Numbered from the stretch's first letter, positions 1-8,949 are shown. The stretch is 20,381 bases of DNA from an uncultured Alphaproteobacteria bacterium (GCA_937967795.1 CALBSK010000079.1:1-20381); one strand, 5' to 3'. Numbers and translations are program-made. Notes: generated by a model from the letters alone, not told the origin.

Positions 1-3000
1 TGTGGACCTTCTTGTCTCCCCTCACAACCAGGTGTTTCTTGGCCTTCATCTCCGTCCCGGTGAGAGTGACCTCGTGTCCCGTCACCACAAAATCCCCCTT
101 CGTCGCCCGAAGGCGGTCCTGTTGCTGGATGACGTCTTGAAAGTTTCCCGAAACCCCTTGGCGTTCCACCTTACTTTCAGATTGAAAGGTTTTGGCCTTA
201 ACGTGAGCGTCACCGCCTGTGAGCGTCCCCCCCTGATTGAGGAAGCTCTTCTCCGCCTCTATATCCAACACACTCTTTCCCTCAAGCGTGCCCGTGTTAT
301 ACCCCTCTCGGGTCTCAAGGGTCAGATAGTCAGCGGCCATTCTTCCTGAGACAGATTGAAACGTCTCTCGCATCTTTGGGGGAAAGATGACAAGGGCTGA
401 AAGAACCCTCTCCCCAAAATCTTCTTTGACCTGATACACAATCGCAGGATCCTTAAATGTCTCGGTTTTTTCTAAGCGGGGAAGAATCGCCCGTCGCTGG
501 GCTTTGAGTTGTTCGGGGGGAGAAAGCGTGCTCCAGTTCGCAGGCGCTTCTTCAGGTGCACGACCTAAAACCTCTTGCCCATTGAGATATCCTTCTTCCT
601 CTAAGACGCGGGTCAAGAGTTCGGGATGGGAGACGGTCTGAGAGGGACTCCCGTATCCTATGGTTTCCAGAAAACACGTCGTCACCAATTCAGCGAGCAG
701 CGTCGGATGGTGATGCAGTCTTTCTTCCCCATGCAGGTGAGGATGATCAATAAGCGCAATGCGGGGCGGCGCCTGCATAAGAGCGGCAGGCGTAAGGGTG
801 GTGATATAGGTCTGAACGTGAGACGCCGAAGGCTCCCAAAAGTCAGGGGAGGGAGAAAGGGAGAGAGGTTTTACTTTCTCTCGAGGTCCAGAGGTTTTAT
901 CGAAGGCGGCTTGCATCTTTTGAGAAAAAGCGTCCACCCTTTCTTCCTGAGAAGGAGGAAAGTTAGATTCTGAGGAGGGGAGGAACTCCAAGAGCTTTCT
1001 CAAGAGAGCTTGCATCTTTTGAGAAAAAGCGTCTAACCTTTCTTCCTCAGGCGTGAGGGCAGGAGAAAAAGCCCGTTTCAGTTGTCTCATTTCCGCTTGC
1101 GGAATCAGATGAAGGGGTTTATTCGGCACAACCTTAAAGCCCGTCTCTTTTTGGGTATCGATGCGCCAAAGACTGGGCCCTTTCAGGCGATCTTCTTTAA
1201 AATAGGAAGCCAGGTTCACAAATTTCGGTTGGGGCCGAGGAAGGTTAAGATCAGGACGGGGACTGAGATTTCTCAAGGCATTGGCTTGAATATGTCCCGT
1301 AAGGGCCCGAATACTTCCTGTATTCGAGATTAAACGATGCGTCATGTTCTTTTTTCCCACGTTTATGTCTTGACCTTTTACGGTTAATTGCATCGTTCCT
1401 CTTGAATGAAGGCGGGCGGGAAAATGATCGACAGGCTTAAGAATGGGAAGTTCGTACTTCACCCATCCCCAGTCGTGGACGATTTCGTCGTGACCACGAT
1501 GTCGTCCATGCTTTGGCCAGCTTTTTTTCCGCCCCTTAACATGTACAATGTGGGAGCCTATAATTTTCCATTCTTGCCCCTTTTCCCAAAAAATGCGGTT
1601 TTCATTGGTGAATTGGATGCCTTGGAAAGTGAATTTGTTGAGCGTCGTTAGAGTGCTTCCGATGTTTTCGGCCTTAGCACCTGTCACAATCGCCGTTCCC
1701 GCTTGAAAGGTAGCCCCGTGAAGGCCAGGAGGGACCTCTTCAGTTCTCTTTCGAAGCTTCGGTTGTTTTCTCTGTTTTCTCTGCCACTTATAGAGCTCCT
1801 TTCTCGGGAGATTAGCGGGCATGGGGAGAACTCTTTTCCCATTGGGTAAGCGAACGACCTTGGGCTTTGCTGCTGTATTAGAGAAAAGAGGAGATATAAT
1901 GTCGGCTTGACCTTGAACAATGATTTCACCATTAAGATTGGTGACCTTTTGGGAACCGTTCGTTTCATGGGCTTGCAAAATCACCTGATTTTGAATGTCC
2001 GGACGACCCGTAATATCTTTCTGATGGAAGGTGTTACCAGGATGATTGGTGATGGATCCTGATCTCGCCCGAACATGGCAATCTCCCCAGACTTCCAGTT
2101 GATGATGATTATCAAACCCTCCCCCACACTCAAAAACCGTTTTTCCATAACCATAAAAAACACCACGGTTCGTAAAATGCCCAACGGTGAGGCTAGCTCC
2201 CCTTTGGCCTTGGACAAGAGCCGAATTTATCCAATGGCCGCCTTGGGTGTCTAAGGTCAATTTTCCACCCACAATCATATTCGAGAACGTGTTAAGATCG
2301 CCCGGGCGCGTCCATGTAAAGTCCCCTTGAATATGAAGGTCACTTGGATTTTGAAGAGGACCATTGACGATCACACTGTGACCCAACGTTTGAGGCGTGT
2401 TCTTTAAATCCCACCCGTGGGGAACCTGAAAGGTCAGCGTATCAAGAGGGGAGAGGATCACCTCTTGGCTTGAAAAAGAGCGCCCCTGACTGTTGAGTTC
2501 AATGGTTTTTCCGGCGACTTCTCCTTGGAGACTCAGCTGAGAAGATTTAAGATGAACCGTTCCTTCCTGGCTCTGAACGTTGCCTGAGGAAACTTGAGTG
2601 AGCGTCTGGGTAGGCGTAAGGGTGACGCCATTTATTCCGCTGATAAGTTGGGCGTTATTAATGTGAGCCGCTTGAATGCCGACCGTTTTTTCCGAAACAA
2701 TATCCCCTTGATTCAAGACCGTTTCCCCAGGTGCCTTCAAAAGCACACCTGATTGCCCGATAAGCTTTCCCTCGGGATGATTGGTTAAACTTTGAGATGT
2801 GGTAATGGTTAAAAGTTCGTTGGATTGAAGAGACCCCTTATTCGTAAAAGTGGAGAGATGGGGTAGCAGGACCGACTTCGGACTTAAAATGGTCCCTTCA
2901 TTGGTGAAGGTCTGAACCTCGGGCCAGGTGATCTGTCCCGTTTCAGAAAAAAGATCCCCTTTCGATTGATTCGTAAACGTTTGACAGTGAGGAAAAGAAA

Positions 3001-6000
3001 TATCTCCCTTGGCTTCCATCCGTCCGTCATTTATGGGAGAGGCTTGCTGAAAGGTGATCTGATCTTGAGAGGAAATGAGCCCTTGGTTGATTACCGTCGT
3101 GTTCTCTCCGGCTTCAATCGAACCTTGGCTTAAGATCTCCGCTTGAGAGGTGTTAAGAACCTGAATCGTTTCGCCAAGATTTATTTTTCCTTCCGCTTGA
3201 AGATGAGCCCTATTCGTCAGACTTTTATTTTTAAAGGTGAGCGTCTCCCCTACCGTGATATCCTTTTTGTTCTCCAGTTCTCCCGTTCCCTCTACAACCA
3301 GATTTTTGTAAGCCTTAAGAGTGTGGTGGTTTTCAAATGCCTGAGAGGGATGAAGAGAAACATCTTGACCAAAAATCGTGTGGTGATTTTCTCCCTGGGT
3401 TACCTCTAACGTAAGATTTCCGTGAGATGACCCCAAAGAGTTAAGGTTGGTGAGATCATCGGCCTGAATAACAACATCTCCTTCCGATCCCATATCTCCC
3501 TTATTGATAACCGTTGCCGTCTTTCCCTTGAGAGTGAGACCTAAGGGAGCCGTGAGCGTCTTCTCATTCACCACTTCTTTTGAAGCGATGATGTCAATTC
3601 TCTCATTTGATTGAAACGTACCCTTATTCGTAAAAGTGGAGAGATGAGGCAGCCTGACCGACTTCTGACTTGAAATGGCCCCTTCATTGGTGAAGATCTG
3701 AACCTCGGGCCAGGTGATCTGTCCCGTTTCAGAAAAAAGATCCCCTTTCGATTGATTCGTAAACGTTTGACAGTGAGGAAAAGAAATATCCCCCTTGGCT
3801 TCCATCCGTCCGTCATTTATGGGAGAGGCTTGCCGAAAGGTGATCTGATCTTGAGAGGAAATGAGCCCTTGGTTGGTTACCGTCGTGTTCTCTCCGGCTT
3901 CAATCGAACCTTGGCTTAAAATCTCCGCTGTTAACCCATTTTCAACGTGACTCTTTCCTCGAAAGTGAGTCTTTCCTTCGGAGATCAATTGTCCTTGATT
4001 CAGAAAAGTGCCTTCGCCTTGCGCTGTAAAAGAATCCAGAGCTCTCAGCATTTTCTGATTCTCAAACGTCTCTTTTATCTCCAAAGCCAGGGTTTTACCT
4101 TGAATCTCTCCCCTATTCTCGCCTCCCTCTACATCGAGAAGAAGGTCTTCCTTGACATCCATAACGTGCGTGTTTTGAAGATTTTTAAGATGGAACTCTC
4201 CCTGGCACGCCTCAATGTCGTGGGTATTTGTAAAAGTGCCCAGACGGGCTGTGAGCTTGCCTCCTACACGAATCGTATCGTTGTTCTCAACTTCTCCCGT
4301 TCCTTCTAAAGCAAGGCTTTTACGGATGTTAAGGGTTTTATGATTTGTAAACTTTTCAGAAACCTTCAGTGAAACATCTTGACCAAAAATAAGATTACGA
4401 TTTTCTCCGCGCGTGATCTCTAAAGCCAAAGAGTCTTCCAAGGAACTAATAAGCTTATGGTTAATCAGTTCCTCCGCCTTGAGGGTTACGGTTCCCTTTC
4501 GTCCTTCAAGGACCCCTTCATTGATAACACGGGAGGAAGAGTTCACCTCAAGCCTTCCTTCTGACAGAACAAGACCAGAATTTTTGAGACCCCCCGTTAA
4601 GCGCTCGAAAGTAATGTCTTCCCGCGCACGAACAATTCCCTTGTTATTAAATTCCTTGAGATAAGAGAGAACCGTATTGGTTTTGTTCAGCTCTCCTTCA
4701 TTATCGAAAGTCCCCCTGCCGTGAAGGTTGACAACCTTTCTTCCTACGATATGCCCTTGGTTTGTAAAATGTTGGTTTGTAACGAGAGTAAGAGACTCTG
4801 TCGCAATCAGGCCCTTAAGGGACTCGGGTTGATCGAGGTTGATCTCTTCATTAATCCCCCCTGCATTTATCCCTTTAGAGAGATGGAGCGTGAGGTTAGG
4901 GCTGAGGAAAAGGCCATTATTCTCAAAATCGGGGCTTTCTCCCTCTCCTTTCTTTGTATGAACGGCAATTCCTTCTTCAGAAATCATCCGACCCTGATTC
5001 CTGACTTTCCGAGACTCAACCGTAATCTTCCCTTGGCTCTCTAACCGTCCTTCATTCTCAACGATTCCTTCTCCCTTAAGGGTAAAATTTTCAACAGACG
5101 CTATAACAGCCTCTCGTGCATTCTTAAACAATTTACCAAGGGTAAGCGTAATCCCTTGAGAGGCAACCAAACTCCCCAGATTCACAAAAGTTTGGGTCAT
5201 AATTTGGAAGGCATCTCCATAGGTTTTTTCTTGATTGAGAACCGTTTCCGATACAACCTTTCCCTCTCTTTGAAAATGAAAAATACCCGACCCAGAATTG
5301 GTGATTTGCTTTGCATTCAGCTTTACTTCTTTTTCAGCGATCACCTCGCCCTCATTTTTAAGCGTCTTTAAGTCAGTGAGGAGGGTTTGGGCGTGAATAA
5401 TACCTTTTCCGGTTGCATCCGACTGATTTAAAAACGTTTTCCCTAAAATCGTGAGGGTTCCCTCTGAGAGGATCTGGCCGCCTTTGGCATTAATAAGGCC
5501 TGCTCCCCCTTCTGTTTCTTGGAAACAGCCTTCTTTACCAATTGAAATTTGATTAAAGTTCTTTAACTGGTGAGTGCGGAGAAAAAGAGAATCGGAGAAA
5601 AAAAGGCCCCCATTCTGTGTCACTCCCTCAATCTTAAGAACGGTGCGGACCCCATCGAGGAGAGCCGCCTGATCATTGTAAAATCTTCCTTTTACATCAA
5701 GTGTGAGAAGCCCATGGCTTTTAATCTTACCGTAATTGTCAAGGTTCCTGCCTGTCTTAAGAAAGATACTTTCATGCCCTTCAATCTGCCCCTTATTGAT
5801 AAGATCCTTAAAACAGTCAATGTTAAGATATCGGCTTGCCACAAGGGCGCCCTTGTTTTTAAGATTTTTTGCTTCAATAGAAAGGGAGCAACCCTCTTGA
5901 CCAGGACTCGCATCAGGCCCATCAAGAATGGCTTTTTGAGGAAGAATTTCAGAGAGATTAAGGAAATTTCCAACATCAAGAATGGAAAAGTCACCCCCAC

Positions 6001-6706
6001 ACGTTATTTTTGTTCGAAAGGGAAAGCGTCGGTCTTGCCGAATATCACCGTTAATAAAATCATTTTTATGAAGATGAAGTCGGCTCTGATGACTCCCTTC
6101 AATCTCTCCCCAATTCTCCAAGTCTCCGTTGTGGATATGAGCTTCGCGCCCAATTGTAATTTTACTATCCACACCATTGAGGATTTTTCCCCCGGTTCCA
6201 CTAACTTTTAAAGTTAAAAAATCGACACGAAGAGATTTCTCATTGGTAATATGGGAGCCTTTCAAGGAAAGAGTCCGCGCTCTGCTGAACCCTCCTTTGT
6301 TAGGCAAGTTCAGCGCTCCAAATGTTCTGAGCCGCAAAGCCCCTTGGCTTTCAATTTGAGTGAGAGAGGCCTTCCCCGTAGGATCAAAATAAAGCGAGAA
6401 CGTCTCATTAGGACGAGAAGAGGTCACGTTTAAAATATGGCTTTTGGTGAGGGTTAGATCAAGGGGAAGTTCCCCATAAACGGTTTCTTTCTCTTCTTTA
6501 AATTGTCCGTTTTCAAATTCATAATCCCCTTGATAAACGGTCCTTAACGGAGCCTTCTCTCTCTTTTCTTCGATCTTTAACCGGTAATGATGACCCAGAT
6601 CTTCTTCCTTTGAAAACGTAATTTTAAAATCACCATGCCCAGCATAAAGAACATAAACATTAAAATGCTGAAAAATAAGAAGCCATCCTATAATCTTCCG
6701 AAACAT
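1..6706 (-). CDS. Filamentous haemagglutinin / CdiA-like giant exoprotein (3' end beyond the window)
   Basis: Reading the minus strand from the ATG at 6706 gives 2235 codons with no stop before the left edge. A GGGG/GTAGG-type purine stretch precedes the ATG. Residues 1-23 look like a Sec signal peptide (MFRKIIGWLLIF..., ending LYAG). Residues about 80-1450 are degenerate repeats of roughly 20 residues with the pattern F-x-N-x-G-x-(I/L)-x-S, typical of right-handed beta-helices in haemagglutinins; phrases such as GDVVIQADDLTNLNSLGS match FhaB-type repeats. Residues about 1630-1655 are very basic (KWQRKQRKQPKLRKR). Residues about 1740-1800 (WGWVKYELP...FPARLHSRGTM...) and about 2120-2235 (EGKSVLDIEAEKSFLNQGG) resemble the PA-x-I-x-AGG and haemagglutinin-repeat segments that precede the toxin tip in CdiA/FhaB proteins. 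I see no canonical TPS motif (NPNG/NPNL) in the N-terminal 250 residues, and no TpsB partner gene is in the window. Family assignment is good; function (adhesin or contact-dependent toxin) is unknown because the C-terminus is missing. Confidence 0.85.
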   Translation of the reverse strand, partial: MFRKIIGWLLIFQHFNVYVLYAGHGDFKITFSKEEDLGHHYRLKIEEKREKAPLRTVYQGDYEFENGQFKEEKETVYGELPLDLTLTKSHILNVTSSRPNETFSLYFDPTGKASLTQIESQGALRLRTFGALNLPNKGGFSRARTLSLKGSHITNEKSLRVDFLTLKVSGTGGKILNGVDSKITIGREAHIHNGDLENWGEIEGSHQSRLHLHKNDFINGDIRQDRRFPFRTKITCGGDFSILDVGNFLNLSEILPQKAILDGPDASPGQEGCSLSIEAKNLKNKGALVASRYLNIDCFKDLINKGQIEGHESIFLKTGRNLDNYGKIKSHGLLTLDVKGRFYNDQAALLDGVRTVLKIEGVTQNGGLFFSDSLFLRTHQLKNFNQISIGKEGCFQETEGGAGLINAKGGQILSEGTLTILGKTFLNQSDATGKGIIHAQTLLTDLKTLKNEGEVIAEKEVKLNAKQITNSGSGIFHFQREGKVVSETVLNQEKTYGDAFQIMTQTFVNLGSLVASQGITLTLGKLFKNAREAVIASVENFTLKGEGIVENEGRLESQGKITVESRKVRNQGRMISEEGIAVHTKKGEGESPDFENNGLFLSPNLTLHLSKGINAGGINEEINLDQPESLKGLIATESLTLVTNQHFTNQGHIVGRKVVNLHGRGTFDNEGELNKTNTVLSYLKEFNNKGIVRAREDITFERLTGGLKNSGLVLSEGRLEVNSSSRVINEGVLEGRKGTVTLKAEELINHKLISSLEDSLALEITRGENRNLIFGQDVSLKVSEKFTNHKTLNIRKSLALEGTGEVENNDTIRVGGKLTARLGTFTNTHDIEACQGEFHLKNLQNTHVMDVKEDLLLDVEGGENRGEIQGKTLALEIKETFENQKMLRALDSFTAQGEGTFLNQGQLISEGKTHFRGKSHVENGLTAEILSQGSIEAGENTTVTNQGLISSQDQITFRQASPINDGRMEAKGDISFPHCQTFTNQSKGDLFSETGQITWPEVQIFTNEGAISSQKSVRLPHLSTFTNKGTFQSNERIDIIASKEVVNEKTLTAPLGLTLKGKTATVINKGDMGSEGDVVIQADDLTNLNSLGSSHGNLTLEVTQGENHHTIFGQDVSLHPSQAFENHHTLKAYKNLVVEGTGELENKKDITVGETLTFKNKSLTNRAHLQAEGKINLGETIQVLNTSQAEILSQGSIEAGENTTVINQGLISSQDQITFQQASPINDGRMEAKGDISFPHCQTFTNQSKGDLFSETGQITWPEVQTFTNEGTILSPKSVLLPHLSTFTNKGSLQSNELLTITTSQSLTNHPEGKLIGQSGVLLKAPGETVLNQGDIVSEKTVGIQAAHINNAQLISGINGVTLTPTQTLTQVSSGNVQSQEGTVHLKSSQLSLQGEVAGKTIELNSQGRSFSSQEVILSPLDTLTFQVPHGWDLKNTPQTLGHSVIVNGPLQNPSDLHIQGDFTWTRPGDLNTFSNMIVGGKLTLDTQGGHWINSALVQGQRGASLTVGHFTNRGVFYGYGKTVFECGGGFDNHHQLEVWGDCHVRARSGSITNHPGNTFHQKDITGRPDIQNQVILQAHETNGSQKVTNLNGEIIVQGQADIISPLFSNTAAKPKVVRLPNGKRVLPMPANLPRKELYKWQRKQRKQPKLRKRTEEVPPGLHGATFQAGTAIVTGAKAENIGSTLTTLNKFTFQGIQFTNENRIFWEKGQEWKIIGSHIVHVKGRKKSWPKHGRHRGHDEIVHDWGWVKYELPILKPVDHFPARLHSRGTMQLTVKGQDINVGKKNMTHRLISNTGSIRALTGHIQANALRNLSPRPDLNLPRPQPKFVNLASYFKEDRLKGPSLWRIDTQKETGFKVVPNKPLHLIPQAEMRQLKRAFSPALTPEEERLDAFSQKMQALLRKLLEFLPSSESNFPPSQEERVDAFSQKMQAAFDKTSGPREKVKPLSLSPSPDFWEPSASHVQTYITTLTPAALMQAPPRIALIDHPHLHGEERLHHHPTLLAELVTTCFLETIGYGSPSQTVSHPELLTRVLEEEGYLNGQEVLGRAPEEAPANWSTLSPPEQLKAQRRAILPRLEKTETFKDPAIVYQVKEDFGERVLSALVIFPPKMRETFQSVSGRMAADYLTLETREGYNTGTLEGKSVLDIEAEKSFLNQGGTLTGGDAHVKAKTFQSESKVERQGVSGNFQDVIQQQDRLRATKGDFVVTGHEVTLTGTEMKAKKHLVVRGDKKVH
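910..1053 (-). repeat. 33-residue tandem protein repeat, two units
   Basis: The bases around 910-950 and 1009-1050 repeat with a 99-bp period. They encode EERVDAFSQKMQA and EERLDAFSQKMQA (residues about 1918-1932 and 1885-1898 of the haemagglutinin-like protein). This stretch looks alpha-helical, unlike the surrounding beta-repeats, and may be a linker or spacer. Confidence 0.75.
2835..3143 (-). repeat. Near-identical internal duplication, copy 2 in the protein
   Basis: This 309-bp segment of the haemagglutinin-like gene matches 3621-3929 with about a dozen substitutions and no gaps (about 96% identical by eye). The spacing is 786 bp, exactly 262 codons, so the frame is kept. It encodes residues about 1189-1291. 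Confidence 0.9.
3621..3929 (-). repeat. Near-identical internal duplication, copy 1 in the protein
   Basis: This is the partner of the 309-bp segment at 2835-3143 and encodes residues about 927-1029, including AEILSQGSIEAGENTTV and GDISFPHCQTFTNQSKGD. The flanking repeats are related but far more diverged, so this block was duplicated or homogenised recently compared with the rest of the array. Confidence 0.9.
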
Positions 6707-6999
6707 AAAAACCTACCCCTAATATTATAAATTTTATAAATTATTCACTTCTAAGAAACAAAAGAGGCTCTTTGCGGCCCTTTTACGACGTGTCTTCTCT
6801 TTGAATGGGACAACTTCCCTTTTTCTACGGCTCGTCCCGCAGATGTCCCTTAACTTACGGTTAATGGTCGATATTTCTTATGTCAATATGAAATATTTTA
6901 TTAGTTAATTTCATTAAAATATTTTTAATAGATCTTTACCTTTAAATAACTTATTTGAGAACTCAAAAGGTGGTCGACCTGTTAAAAACATAATTAAGA
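6707..6999. other. Intergenic region between accD and the haemagglutinin-like gene
   Basis: An AT-rich stretch of 293 bases with no coding signal on either strand. It must hold the promoter of the minus-strand haemagglutinin-like gene. Two weak candidates on the minus strand are a perfect TATAAT at 6729-6724 without a good -35 box, and a TTGACA at 6886-6881 without a good -10 box. A short imperfect hairpin (AAAAG-A-GGC / GCC-CTTTT, 6760-6784) could terminate accD transcription, but its U-tract is poor. Confidence 0.4.
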
Positions 7000-7857
7000 T
7001 TAATGGATATTTTTCCCCATTAAAATTCCTAAGATATCAATCAACTTTTGACGAATTTCTTGACGCGGTATCACCATATCCACCATTCCATGGTCGAATT
7101 GAAATTCAGCGCTTTGAAAGCCTGGGGGGAGAGCATGACGTATGGTTTCTTGAAGGACGCGGGCGCCTGTAAACCCAATGATTGCTCCGGGTTCAGCAAT
7201 GGCAATGTCACCTATCATGGCAAAAGAAGCAGCGACACCCCCCGTTGTTGGGTTTGTTAAAAGAGGAATGTAAGGAAGTCCGGCTTCTTTGACTTGTTCT
7301 ACAGCAATGACGGAACGTGGCATTTGCATTAAGGAAAGGATACCTTCTTGCATTCGGGCTCCTCCGGAGGAAGGAATAGTAATATAAGCCGCTTGACGTT
7401 CGCAGGCGCGCTCAGCCCCTTTCACAAGCCCCTCGCCCACGGCCATGCCCATGGATCCTCCGATGAAGGAAAAATCAAAAGCAGAAATAATAACCGGATA
7501 CCCTCCAATAGTACCTTCAGCCACCATAATGGCGTCTTCTTCACCAGTATCAGCACGCGCCGCTTTTAAACGATCAGGGTATTTTTTTGAATCCTTAAAT
7601 TTTAGAGGATCAAGGGGAACACTGGGAAGAGTAATGCGCTGGTAATCTCCCTGATCAAAAAGAGTTTCAAGGCGCATTTTGACAGAAATACGCATATGAT
7701 GACCACAATGGCGGCAAACATATTGAGAAGAAACCAAATCCTTGTGAAACAGCATTTGCTCACATCGAGTACACTTATCCCAAAGATTATCTGGAATTTC
7801 CTTTGTTCGCATCAAGGCATTAATTTTGGGGCGTACAAAAGTGGTAAACCAGCTCAT
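7000..7857 (-). CDS. accD: Acetyl-CoA carboxylase carboxyltransferase subunit beta
   Basis: AccD pairs with AccA to form the carboxyltransferase that moves the carboxyl group from biotin-BCCP to acetyl-CoA, making malonyl-CoA for fatty acid synthesis in the cytoplasm. The frame can be extended upstream to 7914. I place the start at the ATG at 7857 because AAGGAG lies six bases before it and the family begins MSWF/MNWF. This gives 285 residues, a usual length. An N-terminal four-cysteine zinc ribbon is visible (C29, C32, C48, C51). The crotonase-like carboxyltransferase core follows, with GGSMG at about 133-137 and SGGARMQEG at about 164-172. In many alphaproteobacteria accD sits between trpA and folC; neither is present here, so the gene stands alone. 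Downstream on the same strand is the haemagglutinin-like gene, about 290 bases away. Confidence 0.97.
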   Translation of the reverse strand: MSWFTTFVRPKINALMRTKEIPDNLWDKCTRCEQMLFHKDLVSSQYVCRHCGHHMRISVKMRLETLFDQGDYQRITLPSVPLDPLKFKDSKKYPDRLKAARADTGEEDAIMVAEGTIGGYPVIISAFDFSFIGGSMGMAVGEGLVKGAERACERQAAYITIPSSGGARMQEGILSLMQMPRSVIAVEQVKEAGLPYIPLLTNPTTGGVAASFAMIGDIAIAEPGAIIGFTGARVLQETIRHALPPGFQSAEFQFDHGMVDMVIPRQEIRQKLIDILGILMGKNIH

Positions 7858-8082
7858 GGCAAACTCCTTCTTATCATATGGCTTCTCACTACCAAATAAG
7901 AAGAGTTCTGGCAAGTAACCCTTTAGATCTAAACCTCCCTCCTTTAAATGAAGAGAAAAAATAATCGAGACTAAAAAAAAGAAAACTTTAAACTTTATTT
8001 AAAATTCAACTTTATGTTTTGTTTATAAAAAATTTATAATGTAATTATATAAATTTTTTGCAATTTTAAGAAGGAGAATAAT
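7858..8082. promoter_or_regulatory. Divergent intergenic region with candidate promoters
   Basis: A very AT-rich region between accD (minus) and the GNAT-like pseudogene (plus). A perfect TATAAT at 8035-8040 lies 42 bases before the pseudogene start and could be its -10 box; the -35 region (around 8012-8017, TTATGT) is poor. AAGGAG at about 8071-8076 is the ribosome binding site for the ATG at 8083. No clear accD promoter was recognised. Confidence 0.4.
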
Positions 8083-8949
8083 ATGAGAAAAATCACCTTT
8101 ATTACTTGTACTTTCTTGTTCCATCGTGATGCACGAAGCTTACGCAAGAAAACCGTATAAAATTGAAGAATATTCGGACAAAGGAGTAACTCGCCTTTCC
8201 TTTAAAACCATCAATAAGTATACAAATGAAAAGGAAAAATACGCTCTTGTTTCTTTGAGCACTTCTGAAGAAAAAGAAGCGCTTAGAAAGATTCGCTCGA
8301 TGAAGGAAGTTTATGAAAATTATGCAGACCATAAAAAGCCGGATCCAGAAAAAGTAGAAAACTTTTTTAACACTTTGATGAAAAGAACAAATGAAGAGAG
8401 CGATTCTGTTTTTCCTTTTGTTCTAAAAAAAGTGACGCAAACAGAAGAAGGCCAATCTTATGAAACCGTGGGATTAATTAATGTGGGCTTTGGATTTGAA
8501 ACCAAAGACAGAATGTTTGGTCTCTTTACAAATCCTGGCTCTCAATTGAGCGAAGAAGAAAGAAAACACCAAAACCGTCCTGAAGGCCAAATCCACTATC
8601 AAAATTGGGGAGGAGGAGTTGGCAGCAAAGCTGTTAAGGTTGCAGCCCATTTTATCATGCAATTTCATGAAAATGGACCAGCAAATTTAACAGTGGGTTC
8701 TGCTTCTTCTGCTCAAAAAATCGTCCGATTCAAAGAACGCGATTCTCAGGAGCCCTAACAGCTGTATGTGATCCTGAGAATATCCGTGGAGCGCCAACCT
8801 TAAGCAAAGCAGGATTAAGAAAACTCTCCGAAAAGGAGATTGCGGATCGAGGTTTTACAGAACAAGTCAAAACAACCTATAATACACAGAAAGACTACTA
8901 TGAAATGACATGGAAAGAATTTCAAAAACAAGAGCCTCACCTTCATTAA
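8083..8949 (+). pseudogene. Signal-peptide-bearing GNAT-like acetyltransferase, two frameshifts
   Basis: A good Shine-Dalgarno (AAGGAG) precedes the ATG at 8083, which starts MRKITFI and then runs to a stop. Moving forward one base near 8098-8102 gives LLVLSCSIVMHEAYA, the hydrophobic core and AYA cleavage motif of a signal peptide, and continues in the second frame (MHEAYARKPYK...) to a stop at 8758. A second shift near 8749-8751 leads into GALTAVCDPENIRGAPTLSKAGL and ends at the TAA at 8947-8949. The joined product would be about 288 residues. The order of elements fits the GNAT fold: VGLINVGFGF like beta-4, then WGGGVGSKAVKVAAHFIM like the acetyl-CoA pyrophosphate loop and following helix, then DPENI..APTLSKAGL like the DPxNxxSxxxLxKxGF motif of RimJ/RimL-type enzymes. 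GNAT membership is inferred from motifs. The frameshifts could be true decay or sequencing errors. Confidence 0.65.

Noticed and set aside
3568..3816. Short minus-strand frames inside the left third (also 1684-1968, 1981-2217, 5692-6000, 6004-6201)
   Set aside because: They are in other frames of the same strand as the giant gene and show no family resemblance.
1..6433. Many plus-strand open frames of 60-213 codons across the left third, the longest at 5570-6211
   Set aside because: They lie antisense to the continuous 2235-codon minus-strand frame, have no domain resemblance and mostly lack ribosome binding sites. Their length follows from the repetitive codon pattern of the real gene.
1..6706. 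The repeated blocks as a CRISPR array
   Set aside because: The repeats are long, in-frame protein-coding modules of varying similarity, not short identical repeats with unique spacers.
6964..6980. AGGTGGTCGACCT palindromic motif after accD
   Set aside because: The stem is only about four base pairs with a short T-run; too weak to call a terminator.
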